Assembly (NCBI GenBank): GCA_037953625.1 | Contig: CM075649.1 | Coordinates: 106,521,290 to 106,585,289, forward strand | Reading direction: 5' to 3' | DNA length: 64,000 bases | From: Crotalaria pallida | Lineage: Eukaryota; Streptophyta; Magnoliopsida; Fabales; Fabaceae | Shown: in pieces, positions 56,967 through 64,000 of the stretch | How positions within the stretch are numbered: position 1 is the stretch's first letter | Layout of the letters: each line of letters starts with the position of its first letter | Notes under the pieces: generated by a model | What the model saw: only the letters and a program-made list of their open reading frames with translations | What the model was told of the DNA's origin: nothing | The model's database searches: none | Program-made: the position numbers and the translations under genes

Positions 56967-59430
56967 TGTAACATCCTAGAAATTAATAGTAATATAATAA
57001 ATTTATAAAATAATATAAATATTTATTTAAGGATAGGATTAAGCCGTAGGAATTGTATAAGGGTAATGAGGTAATAGGAAGCATAGTATGACCTAGTATG
57101 TAAGTATTGGACCTCGGACCGATCCCGGCCGAGCTAAATGGGGTCAAACGCGAAACCTGTTGTCAAGTTCGGATTAGCCGACCTCAGCGCACCTCACATT
57201 ATTATCCTAGAAGGAAGCTCGGACTACTGTTGTTCCTCTATACCGAGCCGACGTATCCTAGCTCCTCCGTGACAGCTCATGTTGAGCTGTTGGCCCATTG
57301 GGTTTCGCACCATCCGTACTATGTCACTATCATTCACTTTATGTCACTATCATTGCTTTATGTCCTTTTCAAGTCACTATTCATGGCTTCCTTTAGAAGC
57401 CAATGAATCCTGTCCACATATTCTAGCTTCTCATAGAAGCCTCCAATGAGAACCACACAAATAATTCCCCTAAAAGAATAAAAGAAAGCCCAAACACAAC
57501 ACATAACACGTTCACTCTCTTTCTCCTTCATCTCTCTCTCATTTTCTCTAAAGTTCCAACACCATCAAACCCCAACATATTTCCCCTCCCTCTTCTCACT
57601 CACGAACATCCCTCTCTTCCACCAAGTTTCACCGATTGGAAACCCTCCTTCTCTCTGTTCTCCTTCCCGTGTCGGACGCTTCCCTGGGCCGTGGTGGTGT
57701 TGTGGTGGCAGCAAAGAGGAAAGGATTCAAGGGTGTGAAGCCCACAAGGTCAAGCATCAAGAAGTCATTCTCAACCCTCAACTCTTACTCCTCACGGTTT
57801 GAGGTAAGGAGTGAGTGTTACCTCTACTTGAATTTGGGTTTCTAGTATGTTCAAAAAGGGTACTAAGAGTGGGTGATAGATTAGGGAATGAACATAGGCT
57901 AATATTAGAGAGGAAAGGTGAAAAGGGTAATGGGAACCAATGAATAAACTAGAAACATGAATTTTAGGTGAAGAGGGAACATTATTTTCGGTTATATGCT
58001 TATATTTACATGATGGACTGGTTAAATGCGTTATTCATATTGTTGTTGTGGTATAAGTGTTTATGAGCTTTGATATTTGTTATTTATATCTGTGGCCGAG
58101 CTGAGAGAGGTTGAGAATGAGTATGAGAAAATGGTAAAGATGGAAAGTAGGAGAGATAGAGTAATAAGTCAGATAATGAGAAAGGTTAATGGAAAAAGGG
58201 AATGGTTAACGGGGTGAGCCGAGAGAGGCCGAGCTAAAAGAAATGGTTAAAAAGGTAAGAGGAATTAAAGAGAAATGGTTGTGGGATCGGGTCATAGCAG
58301 ACGCGTACTGGGTGCGTGCATTGATCGCGTCAGACGCATACTGGGTATGTGCAGCTGTAAGACGGGTACTGGGTACTTGCAGTTATGATTCACATAAGGT
58401 TCCGAGCACGGAATCGGTGGGATGTGTTCCTGGTCATAGCAGATGCGTACTAGGTGCGTGCATTGATCGCGTAAGACGCCGAGATGCGCCGCTGTAAGAC
58501 GGGTACTGGGTGCTCGCAGTTATGGACACTCCTTACTCCATAGAATGATCGGCGGTAGTTCTCCTGGTCATAGAAGACGCGTACTGGGTGCGTGCATTGA
58601 TCGCGTCAGACGCATATTGGGTATGTGCAGCTGTAAGACGGGTACTGGGTGCTCGCAGTTATGGACACTCCGATATCCGACCCTAAATGGTGTAAGACAT
58701 GCACTGGGTGTATGCATCCGAGACGAGTAAAAGATTGTAAGCTATGTAAAAGTGGAATAATGAGTAATGAATCTGAGATAGAGATGGTTTACCGAGGTAA
58801 GAGAGTAGTGGCCGAGAAACTGAGTATAAGAATTAAGGAAAGGGTATAAGGGGAATTAATCGGATGAACCGAGGTATAACTAATAGGAAATGGATAAACT
58901 GGATTGTATGATATGAGCCGAGCTAAATGAGATTGTATGCATGTGAGTCGAGCTAAATGATGATGTATGCATGTGATATATGGTTTGATTACTTGTTATT
59001 TATATGCTATTTGACTACTTGTGTTTGGCTTGGTAGTTCGGTATGTCATGTTAGAAACTGCTTATTTAAGTTCTGTGTAATGCTCACCTCCTTACCATTT
59101 TTCAGGTACTGAGCCCGAGCAGACGTAGTCTCCAGCCGAGCAGGTTTACTCTCCCTCACAGGGAGAGTAAGTCATTAGAGTCGGATAGCCTAGATGGGTC
59201 TCGGCCAGTTGGCCGAGCTAAAATACTGTTTTGCATTTTGGATATTGAACTCGGTGTAACTATATTGTTTCACTTTACTTGTTGATGTATTAAGTCTTCC
59301 TCTTTATAACTCTGATGTTTTTGTATCAATGAAAGGAAATATTATTTTGGCAATTATCACATTCGTTTTAAAAAGAATTTTTATATCCTAATTTTCGGGT
59401 TTAAGGGTAATTTTTACATAGGGTGTTACA
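56967..59430 (+). repeat. K3 5' LTR (2,464 bp)
   Basis: TGTAACATCC to GGGTGTTACA. It contains a transcribed-looking leader near 57480-57620, a tandem repeat at 58291-58720, and no long frame. The small frames at 57636 (METLLLSVLLPV) and 58243 were not accepted as genes. Confidence 0.9.
58291..58720 (+). repeat. Tandem repeat of about 135-142 bp in K3 LTR
   Basis: Three units starting at gtcata near 58291, 58433 and 58567, plus a partial fourth near 58688. Each unit has two to three subrepeats of the form gacg.gtactgggt.cgtgca, so the structure is two-level. Confidence 0.8.
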
Positions 59431-59434
59431 TTTT

Positions 59435-59446
59435 TGGTATCAGAGC
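59435..59446 (+). promoter_or_regulatory. K3 primer-binding site
   Basis: TGGTATCAGAGC four bases after the LTR end, the standard initiator-Met-tRNA complement. Confidence 0.92.
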
Positions 59447-59627
59447 AGTTTCTCCTCGGCCTATTGGAGTTGCAAAGGACTCTAGTGGTTACTCACCCAG
59501 AGAGTAACAAATAAGTAAAGTCTAGAGTCTAAGATAGTCAATAGAGCTTATAAATGTATATGTATATATATATATATTTACTTGACTATTCGATGGTTAA
59601 TTGGCTTTCTCTCCATGACCGAGCAGC

Positions 59628-60720
59628 ATGGCTGGGAGAAGAGCTGATAACGATCGAATTGCTGCCGTGTTGGAAACTCTGGTTCAACTGCAGCAGAACC
59701 AAGCGCAGGCTGAGAACCTCACTCAGAACATCGCCGCAGCCGTAGCAGCTGCAACTACAGCCCTTCAGCCTCAACCTCCGGCTCCGGTCGAGATCGACTG
59801 GATGAGCCGATTTAGAAAGAACGAACCACCTCGGTTTGAAGGGGGTTATAATCCAGATGAAGCTCAGAGATGGCTCCAGGACATTGAGAAGATTTTTCGA
59901 TCTCTGCAACCGCCCTATGAGTACAGGGTGAGGTTAGCTGAATTTGTACTAGCGAGTGAAGCCGAGCACTGGTGGGAGTAGTAGAGCCGTGCACTGGAAA
60001 CGGCTAATGAAGCCATTACATAGAATCTGTTCTGAACTCGATTTCTCGGAAAGTATTTTCCCGAAGATGTCAGGAGAGAGAAGGAACTTGCGTTTCTCAA
60101 GCTGGAGCAGAGGAACTTGAGTGTCGGAGAGTATGCCGCTCAGTTCGAGGATTTGATCCGTTATTCTGGAAACTTCCGAGATGCTGATGAGCGTACCAAG
60201 TGCATCAAGTTTGAGTCTGGTCTCCGTGATGATATTCGGCTCGCTTTCGAATATCAGAACGTGGCCAATCTCTCGCAGTTGGTTAACATGGCTAGCACCT
60301 ATGAGAAGGGGCTCAAAAGGAAAGCCGACGGAAAGCGGAGCAGGTCGGCACAAAAAGCAGTGGGTCCAATCCGAGGAAAAGGAGTTGCTCAGAGATCTGC
60401 CCCCTATGTGAATCCGAGCTCCAGAATGTCAACAGCTCCGAGGAGTGGTGGTCAGATGGTGATTGTCACTGATCCCTATCCGATATGTCAGCACTGTGGA
60501 AAGCAGCACAAGGGAGAATGCTGGAGTCTGGATCCGAGCAGAGCAAGAGGATCCTGTTTTCGCTATGGCAAGCCTGGTCATTTTGCAGCTCGGTGTACTG
60601 AGAACATTGTGAAAGAAGAGGTAAATGTGACCAAGGCTAATCAGACCGGTGTTAACCGACCGATGCAGAGAGGCAAGGTTTATACCATGGATGGTGAAGA
60701 GGTGACTGATGCCAACGAGC
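59628..60720 (+). pseudogene. K3 gag (several stops)
   Basis: Starts MAGRRADNDRIAAVLETL. The capsid domain has NEPPRFEGGYNPDEAQRWL and LSVGEYAAQFEDLIR. No frameshift, but a group of in-frame stops lies at 59979-60035 (two adjacent TAG, a further TAG from TGG, and a TGA). The zinc knuckle reads CFRYGKPGHFAARC, with Tyr replacing the second Cys, so zinc binding is lost. Confidence 0.88.
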
Positions 60721-62966
60721 TGATCCGAGGTACTTGTCAACTAAACAGTATTCCATGTGCCGTGTTATTTGATTGTGGAGCCACACATTCTTTCGTTTCC
60801 CTTGATTGTGTGAACAAACTAAAACTATCCCCTGTAGAAATGCCTTATAAGTTATCCATTTCTATCCCAACCAATTCTTCTGTAATCACCTCCCAAATGT
60901 GCTTAGAGTGTCCTATTCAAGTGTTAGGCCGAGAGTTTAAGGTCAACCTAATTTGTTTGCCCCTAACCAAACTGGATATCATCCTCGGCATGGACTGGAT
61001 GTCTCAACACCATGTCCTGCTCGACTGCCGAGAGAAAACCGTCATCTTTAGTGGCTCTTCTGTTGCAAAGTTAGAGGCAACAGAGGAACCAACCCTAGAC
61101 AAAATTCCTGTAGTTGGAGATTTCCCAGAGGTTTTCTCGGACGAAATGCTTGGCTTACCGCCGGAAGAGAAGTAGAGTTCAGTATAGACCTCATTCCGGG
61201 AACTGGCCCGATTTCAATTGCTCCGTACAGAATGGCGCCTCCCGAACTAGAAGAGCTTAAGAGACAACTAGAAGAGCATTTGGCCAAGAAATTAATCAGA
61301 CCGATCGTGTTGCCTTGGGGAGCTCCGATCTTGTTCGTTAAGAAGAAAGATGGTAGCCTCAGAATGTGCACTGATTATAGAAAGCTCAACGCGGTAACGG
61401 TGAAGAACAAATATCCCCTCCCTCGGATTGATGACTTGTTAGACCAACATAAGGGAGCGTCGGTATTCTCAAAGATAGACCTCCGATCTGGATACCACCA
61501 GATCCGTATCCGAGAAGAAGACATTCCGAAGACAGCCTTCAGGATGAGATATGGGCATTTTGAGTATGTGGTTATGCCCTTCGGACTTACCAACGCCCCT
61601 GCCATCTTCATGGACTACATGAATAGGATCTTCCGACCCTACCTGGATTCGTTTGTGATAGTTTTCATCGATGACATCCTCATCTAGTCTCGGAGTCCGA
61701 GTGAGCATGAGAAGCATCTGAGAACGGTGTTGCAGGTCTTAAAGGACAAGGAACTCTACGCCAAGCTTTCTAAGTGCAGTTTTTGGCTCAAAGAGGTTCA
61801 TTTCCTTGGACATGTGATATCCGAGCACGGTGTTGCGGTTGATCCCTCCAAGGTAGAAGCTGTACTCAAGTGGGAGAGACCCAACTCAGTAACCGAGATC
61901 AGGAGTTTCCTTGGTCTCGCAGGGTACTACAGGAGATTCATTGAAGGATTTTCCAAATTGGCTCTACCGTTGACCTCGTTAACCCGAAAGGATGCACCTT
62001 ACCAGTGGTCCGAAGTGTGCGAACAGAGCTTCCAAGAGCTAAAGAAAAGGTTGACGATTTCGCCCATGTTGATTTTGCCCGATCCGACCAAAGCCTTTGA
62101 TGTGTTTTGTGACTCCTCGAAGCAGGGTCTCGGCTGTGTGTTGATGCAACAGGGAAAAGTGGTTGCTTATGCCTCTAGACAGCTTCGGCAACACGAGCAG
62201 AATTACCCTACTCATGATCTCAAATTGGCAGCTATGGTGTTCACCCTTAAGATTTGGAGACACTACCTGTATGGCACGAAATTCGAGGTGTTCAGTGACC
62301 AAAAGAGTCTCGGCTATCTGTTCGACCAAAAGGAATTGAACATGAGGCAGCGCAGATGGGTAGAATTCTTGAAAGATTACGATTTCAACTTGCACTATCA
62401 CCCTGGAAAAGCCAACGTGGTGGTTGACGCCCTAAGCAGGAAAAGCCTTCATTTGAGAAACATGATGGTCCGAGAGATGCAGTTGATGCAAGAATTTAGC
62501 GATCTCAACCTTGGCATACAGAAGAAGGAAAATAGTGTGGTGCTGGAAATGTTGCAAGTAACAAATGATTTTGTGGGATTTATCAAGGAAAGACAGGCTG
62601 CCGACCTAGAGCTCCAGAAACTACTAGAAAGAGCAGGAGACAAGGATGAACCCGATTTCATTAAGGGACCCGATGGTCTCGTACGATTTCGGGGCCGAGT
62701 TTGCATTCCTATGGACTTTGAAGTCCGAAGAGAGTTAATGGAAGAGACTCATAAAACGAAGATGAGTCTTCATTCGGAGCCACAAAGATGTACCAGGATC
62801 TGAAGAGATTATTTTGGTGGCCGAAGTTGAAGACTGATGTGGCAGATTATGTGTCTCGGTGTTTGACATGCCAGAAAGCCAAGATCGAGCATCAGAAACC
62901 AGGAGGATTACTCAAATCTTTGGAGATTCCGCAATGGAAGTGGGACAGCATTACGATGGATTTATG
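60721..62966 (+). pseudogene. K3 protease, RT, RNase H, integrase start (broken)
   Basis: Protease has VLFDCGATHSFVS (Cys for Ser in DSGA). A one-base loss at about 61170 shifts frame before RT. RT has MCTDYRKLN, MPFGLTNAP and FIDDILI followed by a TAG at 61685-61687. RNase H has FCDSSKQGLG and FSDQKSL, but DLKLAAMVF where DLELAAVVF is normal, so the catalytic Glu is replaced by Lys. Another one-base loss near 62780 precedes the integrase zinc region (RCLTCQKAK). The frame ends at SITMD, just at the first catalytic Asp, where K4 begins. Confidence 0.9.
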
Positions 62967-63894
62967 AAGATGACAAGAAAGCTGAAGAGTTGCAAGCCTC
63001 AGAAAGAAAGGACAACCAGAATTATGGACCTCAGAGGCGCAAGGGTTTCAACAACCGATGCAAGGGTCCGTATGATCGCCGAGGGAAAGGCAAAGGGAAG
63101 ATTGGAGGTAATGATGGAAGGAACTTTCAGAGCGAGGCTCCATTCTGTGACAAGTGAAAGCGCCATCATTATGGCCGTTTTTGTTGGGGAACAAGTGGTT
63201 GTTTCAACTGTGGGAAACCGGGACACTTTGCGAGAGACTGCAAGGAACCGGTGAAAGCCACTTCAAGAGGGGCAGCTGATAGGCCTATGGTTCAAGGAAG
63301 GGTTTTCACACTTAGTGGTGTGGAGGCAAGCCGATCTTCTGATCTGGTGCAAGGTAATTACTTGCTAAATGGTCAGCTTTGTAATGTTTTGTTTGATTCT
63401 GGTGAAACGCATTCATTCGTTTCATATGAATGTGTAGATCGTTTGAGTCTATCTATGTCTGAATTGTCATATACTCTGAAGGTAGAAACCCCTACTAATG
63501 CTCCTGTAGTTGTTTCTAGAGCATGTCTTAACTGTTGTATAGAAGTGTTAGGACAAACCTCTAAGGTAGATTTGATCTGTTTACCCTTATCACAATTGGA
63601 TGTGATCTTGGGGATGGACTGGTTAAGTCGAAACCAAGTGATCATCGATTTTGATAGAAAAGTCGTGATCTATAGAAACCCAACACCCTCTGGCTATATT
63701 TGCTTGTTCAACATTGAAGTGGAGGAGAAAGGCGCAAAGATTGAAGATATCTCCGTTGTCAGAGACTTTCCGGAGGTATTCGCTGATGAGATACCGGGTT
63801 TGCCACCGAAAAGAGAGATTGAATTTGGAATCGACTTAGTTCCGGGAGCTGGTCCCATTTCTATCGCTCCTTATAGAATGGCACCACCGGAAAT
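62967..63894 (+). pseudogene. K4: K1-like gag end and protease fragment
   Basis: Begins inside gag (DDKKAEELQ), then a Lys/Arg/Gly-rich segment, two zinc-knuckle-like regions (CDK-stop-KRHHYGRFC with TGA for Cys, and intact CFNCGKPGHFARDC), protease with LFDSGETHSFVS (Glu for Ala after DSG), and the pre-RT segment EVFADEIPGLPPKRE. Closely similar to K1 at 45556-44640. It is cut at 63895 by S2. The protease frame is open from about 63160 to the cut. Confidence 0.88.
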
Positions 63895-64000
63895 TGTAAC
63901 ACCCCGATTCGGCAACTTGAAAACTTAACTTAAAAGTAGTGAAAATTAGGGCCTTTTTTTTTATAAACGTTACACAAGATGAGAACACTTAGACTTTTCA
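63895..64000. mobile_element. S2: start of a second S-type LTR
   Basis: TGTAACACCCCGATTCGGC opens this block. Its first 100 bp match the left end of S1 (33249 onward), including a poly-T run. It interrupts K4 protease/RT and continues beyond the window. Confidence 0.85.

Larger units (their letters stand above)
56967..62966 (+). mobile_element. K3: chromovirus, 5' LTR to integrase, right end lost
   Basis: Plus-strand element with a 2,464-bp 5' LTR, intact initiator-Met-tRNA primer site, gag, protease, RT, RNase H and the first part of integrase. At about 62967 it is fused to the gag of a K1-like element (K4). It is distinct in sequence from K1 but of the same general type. Confidence 0.9.

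Noticed and set aside
57636..57845. Signal-peptide-like frame METLLLSVLLPVSDAS in the K3 LTR
   Set aside because: 69 codons only, within the LTR leader, no similar frame in the other LTRs. I could not support it as a gene.

Overview
The window is plant nuclear DNA made almost entirely of retrotransposons; I found no host gene, tRNA or rRNA. The organism is a flowering plant, probably a eudicot. The evidence is Tat-lineage Ty3/gypsy elements with two successive RNase H domains, chromodomain-bearing Ty3/gypsy elements with multi-kilobase LTRs and an initiator-Met-tRNA primer site, and a plant L1-type LINE whose ORF1 carries a CX2CX4HX4C zinc knuckle. I cannot name the species.

The layout is a set of nested insertions. 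The oldest layer is T1, a degenerate minus-strand Tat element. It is visible in four pieces: 1-1627 (integrase), 33151-33248 (start of integrase), 39357-39644 (RNase H to integrase linker) and 50074-52484 (protease, RT, RNase H). Its reading frame continues across every gap, so the three intervening blocks are insertions: T2 (1628-33150), a 6.1-kb solo LTR called S1 (33249-39356), and chromovirus K1 (39645-50073). Each has a visible 5-bp target duplication. T2 is a minus-strand Tat element of about 10.9 kb of its own sequence with two 578-bp LTRs, and it is split at 7940/28572 by a second complex, T3 (7941-28571). T3 contains a minus-strand copy (T3m) whose antisense gene is interrupted by a plus-strand, rearranged and partly tandem-duplicated copy (T3p, 10801-23738).

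The right part of the window is a chain of insertions that open but do not close here. A LINE starts in T1 at about 52485. It is cut at 55581 by a K1-family LTR (K2), which is cut at 56967 by chromovirus K3. The K3 integrase is fused at about 62967 to the gag-protease part of a K1-like element (K4), which is cut at 63895 by the start of a second S-type LTR (S2).

The most notable gene is an extra, non-gag-pol gene of the T2/T3 family. It lies between integrase and the 3' LTR and is transcribed against gag-pol. It has three coding exons with conserved splice sites, and it encodes a domain resembling the plant 'putative gypsy type transposon' family followed by a Ser/Pro/Thr-rich linker and a long coiled coil. 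Four copies, whole or partial, are present. Nearly all gag-pol frames are broken, mostly by C-to-T type changes (CGA to TGA, CAG/CAA to TAG/TAA, TGG to TAG/TGA), as expected of methylated, silenced repeats. The T3m gag is the only long open gag. Other features worth attention are a cluster of ACTCGAGT palindromes in the K1 LTR, long inverted repeats within T3, and LTR-internal small ORFs in K1 and S1.
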